Source: an uncultured Candidatus Saccharibacteria bacterium
GTDB taxonomy: Bacteria; Patescibacteriota; Saccharimonadia; Saccharimonadales; Saccharimonadaceae
Length of the DNA stretch: 64,000 nucleotides
Direction: 5' to 3'
Assembly (NCBI GenBank): GCA_937989565.1
Contig: CALKRM010000028.1
Coordinates: forward strand, 99,983 to 163,982
Shown: one piece after another, positions 1 through 8,018 of the stretch
How the letters are laid out: every line of letters begins with the position of its first letter
How positions within the stretch are numbered: position 1 is the stretch's first letter
Translations under genes and position numbers: made by a program
Notes under the pieces: generated by a model
Databases searched by the model: none
The model's input: the letters and a program-made list of their open reading frames with translations, nothing else
Told to the model about the DNA's origin: nothing

Positions 1-542
1 GAGATGTTGTAGAGCTTGATAATGAGACGTTTCCGTGGCTTAAAGAAGATTCTATTGTGAATATACTGCATATTGAGCAAGGCAACAGCGGCACTGTGGT
101 TGCCGTAGTCGACGCGCGTACTAAAGAGGCTAAAGGGATTGAGCATGAAATGACTGGATATGAAAACAACGAGAAGAAGCAGGATATTCTGCCCATTATT
201 AAGGAAAAATTAATTATGGCCGCCAAATGTGTGGCAACCTCAAGAAATAAGTCTGTCGGTTTGCCGGTTGGCTTAAAAAATAACAAATCAAAAGAGCTTT
301 ATCCGTTTATAATTTACGCCTGGAAAGATCGGGCGCATGATGCTAAGAGGGTTTATATGTCAAAAGTCAGCGTTGAGAATATGTCTGATAAAAGTGAGAC
401 TAAAAGATCTCTTCAGGAAACTGGAGTGACTGAAGTCATTTTATTCTTAGGAGCTTGCGACAAACAGAATCAGAAATCGTTAGTAGCTCTGTTTATGGAT
501 GGAGACGCTCGCGATGCAGCTAAGTACGGTGCTGGCGCTTAG
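1..542 (+). CDS. Unknown protein, 5' end outside the window
   Basis: The reading frame is open from base 3 to a TAG stop at 540-542, so at least 179 residues are encoded and the start lies upstream. An internal GTG at 57 could serve as a start, but the residues before it read as normal protein, so a partial gene is more likely. The protein is soluble-looking, with no membrane segment, and ends in a glycine/alanine tail (KYGAGA). I recognise no motif and assign no function. It converges with the malic enzyme gene, leaving only two bases between the stops. Confidence 0.6.
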   Translation, partial: DVVELDNETFPWLKEDSIVNILHIEQGNSGTVVAVVDARTKEAKGIEHEMTGYENNEKKQDILPIIKEKLIMAAKCVATSRNKSVGLPVGLKNNKSKELYPFIIYAWKDRAHDAKRVYMSKVSVENMSDKSETKRSLQETGVTEVILFLGACDKQNQKSLVALFMDGDARDAAKYGAGA

Positions 543-544
543 GC

Positions 545-1678
545 TTATCTAATGACATTCGCAATAGCTTCAACAACTCCCTTATCAAATGCAGTTGGGA
601 CGACTTTGTCGACGGTTGGGTTTTCGACCAGGTTAGCTAGCGCTTCAGCAGCCGCCAATTTGTGCTGATCGGTGATTTTCTTAACTCCGTGATCTAATGC
701 GCCGCGGAAAATTCCAGGGAAGGCCAGAGAATTGTTGACTTGGTTTGGGAAGTCGCTACGACCCGTACCGATGATTGCTACGCCGGCTTGCTTGGCGACA
801 TCTGGCATAATCTCTGGAACAGGATTTGCTAGTGCGAATACGATTGGATCTTTCGCCATTTTTTGGACTAATTCTGGAGTGAGGAGTCCTGCGCGCGATA
901 CGCCGATGAATACGTCTGCGTCGGTGATGGCGTCTTCAATTGAGCCAGATTGCGATGCATCGACGTATTCCAATAGCGCGGTTTTTTCAGCGTTCAAATC
1001 TGTGCGTGATTTTCCGACAATTCCTCGACTATCCACCGCTACGATATTTTTTGCCCCGTAAAGATTTAACAATTTGATGATTGCTGTGCCAGCCGCGCCC
1101 GCGCCGATGACTACGAATTTGCAATCCGCCAGGTTTCGTCCTGTCAACTTAGCGGCATTAATTAAGCCCGCCAGTACAACGACAGCCGTGCCGTGTTGAT
1201 CGTCGTGGAAGACTGGAATATCTAATTCTGCCTTCAATCGCTCTTCAATCTCAAAACATTTTGGTGCGGCGATATCTTCGAGGTTGATGGCGCCGAAGCT
1301 TGGCGCGATGGCTTTAACGGTGGCAATAATTTCTTCTGGCTCGTGAACGTCTAGCACAATTGGGACGGCGTCGACATCGGCAAAATGCTTAAATAGCAAG
1401 GCTTTTCCTTCCATAACTGGCATGGCGGCTTTTGGTCCCAAATTACCTAAGCCCAAAATTGCTGAGCCGTCTGAGATTACGGCGACTAAATTGTTCGTCC
1501 AAGTGTATTTTGGCAAATCGGCTGGATTTTCGGCAATTGCTTGGCTGACTGCGCCGACGCCAGGGCTGTAATAAGCGCTAAGTTTATCGCGATTAAGCTC
1601 CTCTTTATCTCTGAGGCTAGTCGTAATTTTACCTTTGTATTTTTCGTGTAGTTCGAGTGCTAATTTATTGTAATCCAT
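545..1678 (-). CDS. Malic enzyme (malate dehydrogenase, decarboxylating)
   Basis: Converts malate to pyruvate and CO2 with reduction of NAD(P) in the cytoplasm. The 377-residue length fits the short bacterial malic enzymes. Visible motifs are the substrate-site YYSPGV (36-41), LEDIAAP (133-139) and FHDDQHGTA (157-165), plus a Rossmann GxGxxG loop (GAGAAGTA, 192-199). The family is clear; the cofactor (NAD or NADP) cannot be decided. I chose ATG at 1678 over an in-frame TTG at 1696 because a TATAAT box lies exactly six bases before the ATG, which fits a leaderless mRNA. In an epibiont with little central metabolism it may provide reducing power and pyruvate. Confidence 0.9.
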   Translation of the reverse strand: MDYNKLALELHEKYKGKITTSLRDKEELNRDKLSAYYSPGVGAVSQAIAENPADLPKYTWTNNLVAVISDGSAILGLGNLGPKAAMPVMEGKALLFKHFADVDAVPIVLDVHEPEEIIATVKAIAPSFGAINLEDIAAPKCFEIEERLKAELDIPVFHDDQHGTAVVVLAGLINAAKLTGRNLADCKFVVIGAGAAGTAIIKLLNLYGAKNIVAVDSRGIVGKSRTDLNAEKTALLEYVDASQSGSIEDAITDADVFIGVSRAGLLTPELVQKMAKDPIVFALANPVPEIMPDVAKQAGVAIIGTGRSDFPNQVNNSLAFPGIFRGALDHGVKKITDQHKLAAAEALANLVENPTVDKVVPTAFDKGVVEAIANVIR

Positions 1679-1690
1679 AACTATATTATA
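1679..1690 (-). promoter_or_regulatory. Leaderless promoter of the malic enzyme gene
   Basis: TATAAT at 1690-1685 on the minus strand, then six bases, then ATG at 1678. No Shine-Dalgarno site is present. No good -35 is visible. Confidence 0.55.
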
Positions 1691-1784
1691 CTCCAATTTT
1701 ATTTAATTGATATTTCTTCAGATTTGTGTTATTATCTTATGTAATTGTACGAGAGTTAAATATTCGAGCCTTGTTTGATGTGGA

Positions 1785-1841
1785 GCCGCAGAGGTACAAC
1801 TGCGTGGCCAGTCGGAGCGAGTTCGGAAGATAGGAAAAATT
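1785..1841 (+). promoter_or_regulatory. Structured leader upstream of rplS (candidate)
   Basis: The stretch before rplS folds into a hairpin: GCCGCAG (1785-1791) pairs with CTGC (1800-1803) and GGC (1806-1808), with a two-base bulge. L19 autoregulatory leaders are known in other phyla, so an L19 leader is possible, but I cannot match a known consensus. No clear promoter was found. Confidence 0.3.
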
Positions 1842-2363
1842 ATGAGTTTTGAGTTAATCAACAAAATCAACCAAGCACAAAAAAAGCAAGCAGTTGTCGA
1901 TGCTCGCAGCGGTGACACAGTTCGCGTTTACCAGAAAATTAAGGAAGGCAACAAAGAGCGTATTCAGATGTTCGAGGGTGTTGTTATTCGTACCGACAAT
2001 AAAGAATCACACACATCACGCATTACGGTTCGAAAGATCGCTTCAGGCGTTGGCGTTGAAAAGTCATTCTTGATACACAGTCCACTTATTGAGAAGATTG
2101 AGATTGTTCGTCGCGCTAAGGTTCGCCGCAAGTTCTTGAGCTTCCTTCGCCAGCGTAGCGGTAAGTCAGCTCGCTTGACGGCTAAGAATTTCGATCGCGT
2201 TGCTGTTAATGACATTCATGACGTTAAGGCAGAAGCGGAAGCTGAACGCTTGAAGGAAGAAGCTGCTCAGGCTGCTGCTGCAAAACAAGCTGAAAAAGAT
2301 GCCGCTCAGGCTGAACTTGACGCCAAGGCCGCTGAAGTTGCAGCTCGCCATAAAGACGCGTAA
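1842..2363 (+). CDS. rplS: 50S ribosomal protein L19 with C-terminal extension
   Basis: Large-subunit ribosomal protein at the 30S-50S interface. The first ~115 residues match L19, with the GDTVRVY, FEGVVI and VGVEKSF motifs and a basic RRAKVRRKF stretch. The protein is 173 residues, whereas L19 is usually about 115. The additional ~55 residues are an alanine/glutamate/lysine-rich helix-forming tail (AEAEAERLKEEAAQ and similar) of unknown use. It is transcribed alone, divergently from the malic enzyme gene, and is followed by a terminator. Confidence 0.95.
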   Translation: MSFELINKINQAQKKQAVVDARSGDTVRVYQKIKEGNKERIQMFEGVVIRTDNKESHTSRITVRKIASGVGVEKSFLIHSPLIEKIEIVRRAKVRRKFLSFLRQRSGKSARLTAKNFDRVAVNDIHDVKAEAEAERLKEEAAQAAAAKQAEKDAAQAELDAKAAEVAARHKDA

Positions 2364-2383
2364 TTGTCAATTGGTTAATCGTT

Positions 2384-2414
2384 AAAACCGTCTCTTAATC
2401 TGAGGCGGTTTTCT
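2384..2414 (+). terminator. Intrinsic terminator of rplS
   Basis: An 11-bp stem (2384-2394 with 2402-2412, one G-U pair) with a 7-base loop runs into TTTTCT. Confidence 0.8.
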
Positions 2415-2419
2415 CATGT

Positions 2420-2431
2420 TATAATCTCAAT
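2420..2431 (+). promoter_or_regulatory. Leaderless promoter of the 165-residue membrane protein
   Basis: TATAAT at 2420-2425, six bases, then ATG at 2432. There is no ribosome binding site. The -10 starts only six bases after the rplS terminator U-tract. Confidence 0.55.
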
Positions 2432-2929
2432 ATGGCAATATTTCATTATATATCCGTCCTTGTTCCGACGACTTTGGCTGTGGCGACGCCTTATGTTTTG
2501 AAGAAAAACGGCTTTGATAATGAGAAAAAATATCGCTGGGTACTTTACGTAGCGTGTTTGTTGTTTTTCATATCTTGGTATTTGCCATCGCCGTTAATTG
2601 ACGGACAGGACACTAGTTTTACGACGCACTTTGTGGGCGGTGGGCTATTTACGGGGCTGTTCTGGGCATATTTGGTTTCGTCGATGAAATGGCGGGCGCA
2701 TTGGCTGGTGATGGCGTTTTCAGTCTTCGCTTTAGTTTCGGCGCTGGGTTGCATTAACGAACTGGCGGAATTATTTATGGTCAAGGTGGGCTTGGCGAGC
2801 ATAAAATTGGACGACACGAATTGGGATATTTTGGCGAATACATTAGGCGCGGCAACAGTTTGGATTGGCTGGATTGTTGCGGATTTTATAACGAAAAAGG
2901 GAAGATTGTCGGGTGATTCTGGGAATTGA
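2432..2929 (+). CDS. Small integral membrane protein, unknown
   Basis: A 165-residue protein with about four hydrophobic segments (roughly residues 8-22, 37-50, 66-84, 91-110 and a last one near 138-155). The start is the ATG six bases after a TATAAT box. Its 3' end overlaps the RNase HII fusion gene by 17 bases, so the two are probably co-transcribed. No family is recognised with confidence; the layout recalls small predicted inner-membrane proteins of the YjdF/DUF2238 kind, but I do not assert that. Confidence 0.75.
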   Translation: MAIFHYISVLVPTTLAVATPYVLKKNGFDNEKKYRWVLYVACLLFFISWYLPSPLIDGQDTSFTTHFVGGGLFTGLFWAYLVSSMKWRAHWLVMAFSVFALVSALGCINELAELFMVKVGLASIKLDDTNWDILANTLGAATVWIGWIVADFITKKGRLSGDSGN

Positions 2930-3902
2930 TGAAGTCGGGCGCGGCGCGTGGGCTGGACCGTTGGTGATTGGCGCGGTGGTTTTGGGTGGCGCTGAAATTG
3001 AGGGGCTTGATGATAGTAAAAAATTGACCAAAAAACGACGTGAATTGCTCGATGAGAAAATTCGCGAGCAAGCGTCGGCTTGGGCGTTGGGCTGGGTTTC
3101 TGCTGAGGAGCTGGATGAAATAGGGATGAGCGAGGCGCTTAAGCTGGCGACGCGTCGCGCAGTTAAAGAAATCCAGGCGAAATGTCGGAAAAATGGCTCT
3201 ACGTTTGATGAGATTGTTATCGATGGGACGGTCAATTTTTTGACGGGCACACCGCTAGAAAAGTATGTAACAATTATAGCGAAAGCCGACGGTCTGATTC
3301 CGAGCGTTTCGGCGGCGTCGATTATTGCTAAGGTGGCTCGTGATAAGTTTATGGCGAAGCAGGATAATATTTATCCGGGATATGATTTTTCTTCGCACGT
3401 TGGTTATGGTGTGGCGAAGCACCGAGTGGCTATTGATAATCTGGGTGTGACTCCGCTACATCGGCTGAGTTTTGCACCGTTGGCTAAATATGCTAATACT
3501 GGGGCGAATTCGCAGAATGCGTCTGACGACGGAAAATCTAAAAACCAGCAAAAAGACACAACGCGTCAAATTGGCGATAAAGGTGAGCAAGCGGCGGCGG
3601 ATTGGTTGGCGACTGATGGTCATGAGATTATAGAACGGAATTGGCGGACACGATATTGCGAAATTGATATTGTTAGTAAAAAAGACAAAGTTTTATATTT
3701 TACAGAGGTAAAATATCGTAAAAATGACGATTTCGGCGATGGCTTGGCGGCGATTACAAATAAAAAACAGCAGCAAATGCGTTTTTCTGCAGAGATGTTC
3801 ACTGCCAAAAATGCGCAGTATGAAAGCTGTGATATGCAAATGCTGGCAATTTCTGTCGATGGAAATCCGCCCGTAGTTGAAGAGTGTGTGATGTTTGAAT
3901 AA
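2913..3902 (+). CDS. rnhB: Ribonuclease HII fused to YraN-like nuclease-fold protein
   Basis: Residues 1-195 are RNase HII, which cuts the RNA of RNA-DNA hybrids and misincorporated ribonucleotides. The catalytic pair D6-E7 lies in GIDEVGRG, with further acids at D104 (IDGTVNF) and D126, and SASIIAKVARD near 133-144. After a polar linker (~196-215), residues 216-329 form a YraN/UPF0102 domain with GDKGEQAAADWL, CEIDIV (249-254) and FTEVKYR (263-269). YraN has a Holliday-junction-resolvase-like fold and unknown function. In many bacteria yraN and rnhB are neighbours; here they are one 329-residue protein. The start is GTG at 2913, inside the preceding gene. Confidence 0.92.
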   Translation: MILGIDEVGRGAWAGPLVIGAVVLGGAEIEGLDDSKKLTKKRRELLDEKIREQASAWALGWVSAEELDEIGMSEALKLATRRAVKEIQAKCRKNGSTFDEIVIDGTVNFLTGTPLEKYVTIIAKADGLIPSVSAASIIAKVARDKFMAKQDNIYPGYDFSSHVGYGVAKHRVAIDNLGVTPLHRLSFAPLAKYANTGANSQNASDDGKSKNQQKDTTRQIGDKGEQAAADWLATDGHEIIERNWRTRYCEIDIVSKKDKVLYFTEVKYRKNDDFGDGLAAITNKKQQQMRFSAEMFTAKNAQYESCDMQMLAISVDGNPPVVEECVMFE

Positions 3903-4023
3903 AAGTTCGCTTTCGTCGTTTCCGACTCATCGGCATAGACACGCATCTATGGAGCAAACATGACAAGTGAGAGAATCTGACGGAGAGTCTACAGACTCGC
4001 CATGTTTGCGAGGTTATTGCCTG

Positions 4024-4419
4024 CTACTCCTGGTTGTTGGAGAAGTAGACGACAACGTAAGGATCGGAAGCAGTTCCCCAAGCAATTTTCACCGGGTCGG
4101 ATTCTACGAATTTGAATTCAACGTCACAGACCTTCTCTTCGAGGCTCTGGAGTTTCTCAAGGAGCGCCTTACGGCACCTGGGATTGTTGACTGCTGGGGT
4201 GATTCGACGATCATGATCACAGATCCAGATCTTATCTGGAAGCTTACCTTCCGTCAAGTATCTGTCGACTGCGACTTTTCTGACTTCCTCGCAGAACTCA
4301 GGGATCCCCTCTTTGAAGAAACGGGAGACTTCATTTCTCCTGAGTGCCTCCATCTTCTTCTCTGTTTCCTTGAGGTTGGCAGCCCTCTTTGCCTTGACTT
4401 CATCGGTAATAAACGACAT
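4024..4419 (-). CDS. Unknown 131-residue charged protein, possibly acquired
   Basis: A lysine/glutamate-rich N-terminal helix (VKAKRAANLKETEKK) precedes a mixed alpha/beta part ending in WGTASDPYVVVYFSN. The start is supported by GAGGAGA 12 bases before the ATG. Codon use differs from the neighbours: many AGG/AGA, AAG and C-ending codons, where adjacent genes prefer CGT/CGA and AAA. That suggests transfer or relaxed selection. A frame of 173 codons on the other strand covers the same bases but lacks a ribosome binding site. No family is recognised. Confidence 0.65.
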   Translation of the reverse strand: MSFITDEVKAKRAANLKETEKKMEALRRNEVSRFFKEGIPEFCEEVRKVAVDRYLTEGKLPDKIWICDHDRRITPAVNNPRCRKALLEKLQSLEEKVCDVEFKFVESDPVKIAWGTASDPYVVVYFSNNQE

Positions 4420-4675
4420 TGTAGTACTCTCTCCTCATCTGGGCGAACGCCCGTGCTGGAAACACTGATCAACGCCCGGATGGCATAGATCGAAGATGAG
4501 GTTTCGGGATATTTCTTAAAATATCGCAAAATCTCACCTCCGGTTTATAAACTCTCTCAACTTGTCAAAGTGCGCTTTCGGACAAAACATTTGTTCCGTC
4601 AACAAAAGCTAATATATATATATCACTAATAGTATAAAATGTCAATAGATTTTGTCAAAAATGTGGCATAATATA
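4420..4675 (-). promoter_or_regulatory. Nested promoters and long leader of the 131-residue gene
   Basis: On the minus strand, TTGACA (4658-4653) is 16 bases from TATACT (4636-4631). A second TTGACA (4645-4640) is 17 bases from TATATA (4622-4617). About 200 bases of leader follow, with a hairpin GATATTT/AAATATC near 4508-4525 and a GGAGGTGAG followed by a TTG-initiated mini-frame at 4529. The long leader is unlike the leaderless genes around it. Confidence 0.5.
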
Positions 4676-7189
4676 TCACAGTGTTGCTTGCAAAGTAGAG
4701 AGCACGTCCGCCTTATCTCGCTCAATCAACTCGACGCGTGCTGATATTTCGGTAATTCCTAATTTTATCGTTCTGGTGAGGGCTGGAATATTTTCCATCG
4801 GCTCAAAGAATTGTCGGAAATCGTCAAGCTCATTAGACGTTAGTAGCGCTGTAGCTGCATAGCGAATGAAATCGTCGTAACTTTTATCTTCGCCAAACGT
4901 ATCTTCGACCCACGCCCAGTTCTCCTTTAGCCAATTCCAAGCAATCTGGCGGCTTTCTCTGGTCCGAATCAAATACACGAACCAACGGCTGGCGTCTTGC
5001 GGGCGGATAATATTGGAATCTTTAATGTTGGCAAGAATTTTTTCTGCCGTTTCAGGGTTTTTGGTAGAAGTTAGTCCAATTGCAATATCATTCTGCAGGT
5101 CATTTGACGGCGTGTCCTTATATGCAGCAAAGAGATTTTCAATCATCTTTGGCGTCTCGAAATGTCTTACGTTTGCGCTGATAATTAAAGCTCGAATTTC
5201 TGTCGGTAAGTCTTCCAATTTATTATTGTCAAAACGCGTTTTTGCCTCGTTCAAAACTTCTTCATCCTCGCTATAAATCATCAAACTCAAAGCCGTGGTG
5301 CGTCGCTCGCGGTCGTCGTCCGATTCGCCAGCTTTTTCATCCCAGCCAAGCTCTTCAAATGTGGCGCGCGCAAATTCTCCAGAAATTCGCTTTAATGAAT
5401 CTCTGGCGGCGTCATTATCATCGACGAATTTTCGCAGTTCCGTCAAGGCGCCAGCCGCCATACCGAAGACTTTTTCGTTGGTTTCGGTTTTTAGCGACAA
5501 TGCCAATGGAAGTAGTGACGCCGAGTTTTCAAATCCAGCGCGGGCGAGTATTGTTGCGTCTTGTAAGATGCAAATCTTGTCCAAAGTCGGTAATTCTGTA
5601 ATGTTTTTCAATAAATATTCGCGAGTGGATTCGTCATATTTGGTGACGAAGTGGGCGCTTAAGCCGCAGTTTAATTGCAATGGCTTTTCAATAGAAACGG
5701 TGGTTTCTTTTTGATTTAGAACCTTTACGTCAAGCGGTTGGTTCGCGAATAATGGAATCGGCCATAATGCGTCAGATGGTTGGTGCTCGCCGATGAAGAA
5801 TCGCTCCTGGCTTAAAATCGCCGCGTCGTGACTGTTTGAAACTGATACGACAGGAAGGCCAGGTTGGGAAATCCAAGCGTTCATTAGATTGACGATTGGC
5901 TGACCGCTTGCTGATTCCAATTCTTGCCATAAATCATTTCCGACGGTATTTTTATACGCGAATTTTTCAAAATATGATTTAAGTCCAGCGCGAAATGCCT
6001 CTTCGCCGATAAGTTTTCTGACCATAACAAGCAGCCGTCCGCCTTTGGCATAAACAATTGCTGGGTCAAACAAAGTGCTGATTTCATCTGGATGATTGAC
6101 GTCGGCCTGAACGGATTGAACGCCGTCTAAGCTGTCTCTCCTAAGTGCGGCTGTTACTTCATTCGTGGCAAAATCTTCCCACATATGCCAATCCGGCTGA
6201 AGCGCGTCAATTGCTACATATTCCATCATATTGGCGAAACTTTCGTTAAGCCACAAGTCGTTCCACCACTGCATGGTAACCAAATTGCCGAACCATTGAT
6301 GGCTGAGCTCGTGCGCAATCACAGTCGCGATAAATCGCCTGGATGATTCTGGGGTCAATTCTGGGTCCGCAAGCAAACAACTTTCGCGGTAAGTAATCAA
6401 TCCCCAGTTTTCCATGGCGCCAGAGGAAAAGTCGGGAAGAGCAACGTGGTCGGATTTTGGCAATGGATATTTGACGCCGAAATATTCGTCATAAAAATCG
6501 ATTGAACGAGTGGCGATGTCTAACGCAAAATCTAAGGTAGTTTCATTCTGAGCTGGTGTTGCCCAGACATTAACTTCGACGCCAGATTTGGTGCGGGCAG
6601 TTTTTTTGTGCAATTCACCGATGACGAAAGCCAGAAGATAACTGCTCATTCGCGGTGTTTTCTCAAATGTTGTCGTGCGAGAATCGCCATTTTCTCCTTC
6701 GCTTTTTACGGGCATATTTCCCAAAACTGTTATTCCTGGGCGAGTTATTAGCGTCAAATCATATTCAGCTTTGGCGGCTGGCTCGTCAACGCAAGGGAAA
6801 ACTTCACGCGCGTGATGTGATTCAAATTGAGTTGCGAAAAGCTGTTTTTTAACGCCGTTATGAGTAAAATAACAAGGATATAAACCGTGCATGGCGTCGG
6901 TGATGGTTCCGGAAAAATTGATGTGAATCGTGTGGTTGCCGCTTTTAAGTTCAGGCTGGGATAATTTCAATTCGTCAAACTCACCAAATGAAACGTCGGC
7001 TGGCTGATTATCGATTGTGGCTGATTGAATTGTTAAGCCTTTGGAATGTAGCGAAATTGATTCGCTGGTGGAATCGCCAGAAATGATAACTGTGCCATAA
7101 AATTCTTTTTCCTCGGCGCGTGTTAAATCGAGAGTTAGGTTGTAATGATTTGGTGTGAATGTGTCGAGTAAGCGTGGAACTTTAGTCAT
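4676..7189 (-). CDS. pepN: Aminopeptidase N (M1 family)
   Basis: Zinc aminopeptidase removing N-terminal residues from peptides. The 837-residue length is typical. The exopeptidase motif GAMENWG is at 257-263, the zinc site HELSH at 293-297, and the third ligand E316 lies in NESFA. The C-terminal third is the helical ERAP1-C-like domain. No signal peptide is visible, so it is probably cytosolic; peptide salvage suits an amino-acid auxotroph. The ATG lies six bases after a TATAAT that is shared, as a palindrome, with the divergent HNH nuclease gene. Confidence 0.95.
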   Translation of the reverse strand: MTKVPRLLDTFTPNHYNLTLDLTRAEEKEFYGTVIISGDSTSESISLHSKGLTIQSATIDNQPADVSFGEFDELKLSQPELKSGNHTIHINFSGTITDAMHGLYPCYFTHNGVKKQLFATQFESHHAREVFPCVDEPAAKAEYDLTLITRPGITVLGNMPVKSEGENGDSRTTTFEKTPRMSSYLLAFVIGELHKKTARTKSGVEVNVWATPAQNETTLDFALDIATRSIDFYDEYFGVKYPLPKSDHVALPDFSSGAMENWGLITYRESCLLADPELTPESSRRFIATVIAHELSHQWFGNLVTMQWWNDLWLNESFANMMEYVAIDALQPDWHMWEDFATNEVTAALRRDSLDGVQSVQADVNHPDEISTLFDPAIVYAKGGRLLVMVRKLIGEEAFRAGLKSYFEKFAYKNTVGNDLWQELESASGQPIVNLMNAWISQPGLPVVSVSNSHDAAILSQERFFIGEHQPSDALWPIPLFANQPLDVKVLNQKETTVSIEKPLQLNCGLSAHFVTKYDESTREYLLKNITELPTLDKICILQDATILARAGFENSASLLPLALSLKTETNEKVFGMAAGALTELRKFVDDNDAARDSLKRISGEFARATFEELGWDEKAGESDDDRERRTTALSLMIYSEDEEVLNEAKTRFDNNKLEDLPTEIRALIISANVRHFETPKMIENLFAAYKDTPSNDLQNDIAIGLTSTKNPETAEKILANIKDSNIIRPQDASRWFVYLIRTRESRQIAWNWLKENWAWVEDTFGEDKSYDDFIRYAATALLTSNELDDFRQFFEPMENIPALTRTIKLGITEISARVELIERDKADVLSTLQATL

Positions 7190-7209
7190 AATTTAATTAT
7201 AATACAGTC
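7190..7209. promoter_or_regulatory. Shared bidirectional -10 palindrome, pepN / HNH nuclease
   Basis: ATTATAAT at 7196-7203 is its own reverse complement. Read rightward it gives TATAAT (7198-7203) six bases before ATG 7210. Read leftward it gives TATAAT (7201-7196) six bases before ATG 7189. Both genes would be leaderless and share one melted region. Confidence 0.6.
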
Positions 7210-7902
7210 ATGAGGGTGAATAAAATACGACGTCGGCAAGTGGTGATTGCGCTGGTAATTTTGATAGTCGGCGTGGCGGTTTGGGCTTCGCGAATTTCGC
7301 AACCCGAACCTCAGACAATTCAAACTTCAACGCAACGAGAATTATTTGGTGCTTCGAACGCCAAATCGGAATTGGAAAAGATAGAAGTTAAAGGACGTGC
7401 GCCAAAGACTGGTTATTCCAGAAAGCAATTCGGTAACGGCTGGGGTAAAATTAACGGCTGCTCTGTACGAGAAGTGATTCTGGCGCGAGATCTGACTGAT
7501 GAGAAAATTGATGAAAAATGTCGAGTTTTATCGGGTGTATTGAATGATCCGTACACTGGTCAAACAATCCAATTTCAGCGCGGCGAAAAAACCAGCTCTA
7601 AGGTCCAGATTGATCACGTCGTGGCTTTGAGTGATGCTTGGCAAAAGGGCGCGCAGCAAATTTCTTCAGAAGAACGAGAGAAATTGGCGAATGATCCGTT
7701 AAATCTGTTGGCGGTTGATGGTCCAGCGAACCAGGCCAAAGGCGACGGCGACGCGGCAACTTGGCTGCCGAGTAATAAATCTTTTAGGTGTCAATATATT
7801 GCGCGACAAGTGGCTGTGAAACGAAAATATCGCTTGTGGGTAACGGAAGCTGAAAAAAGCGCGATGTCGGGTATTTTGGAAAAATGTACTGAAGTAAATT
7901 GA
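7210..7902 (+). CDS. Secreted or anchored HNH nuclease (DUF1524-like)
   Basis: An N-terminal positively charged stretch and hydrophobic helix (residues ~9-26) act as a signal anchor. The rest resembles secreted HNH-type nucleases of Gram-positive bacteria: the metal/catalytic motif IDHVVALSDAW (about 137-147), then NDPLNLLAVDG and NQAKGDGDAATWLP. Expected role: outside the membrane, degrading DNA, for instance to supply nucleotides or to process DNA for uptake; this role is inferred. The stop at 7900-7902 overlaps the -35 of the nusA promoter. Confidence 0.82.
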   Translation: MRVNKIRRRQVVIALVILIVGVAVWASRISQPEPQTIQTSTQRELFGASNAKSELEKIEVKGRAPKTGYSRKQFGNGWGKINGCSVREVILARDLTDEKIDEKCRVLSGVLNDPYTGQTIQFQRGEKTSSKVQIDHVVALSDAWQKGAQQISSEEREKLANDPLNLLAVDGPANQAKGDGDAATWLPSNKSFRCQYIARQVAVKRKYRLWVTEAEKSAMSGILEKCTEVN

Positions 7903-7964
7903 CAAAATGAAAAATTTTTAATACAATGAGAAAGTACTCATCCGGCCGGCAGGTCGGAGTTTTT
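7899..7964 (+). promoter_or_regulatory. nusA operon promoter with attenuator-like hairpin
   Basis: TTGACA (7899-7904), 17 bases, TACAAT (7922-7927). Just downstream, ACTC and CGGCC (7936-7947) pair with GGTCG and GAGT (7952-7960) around a GGCA loop, followed by TTTTC. This terminator-like hairpin precedes nusA by about 55 bases and could attenuate the operon. Since NusA acts on such hairpins, feedback is possible (inference). Confidence 0.55.
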
Positions 7965-8018
7965 CGTTTATGGAAGTTTGAGACGGAAAAAGATATAATT
8001 AATAAGAAGGAGAATGTA

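Noticed and set aside
3967..4488. A 173-codon plus-strand gene opposite the 131-residue gene
   Set aside because: It has no ribosome binding site, and its composition fits a reverse reading of the minus-strand gene.
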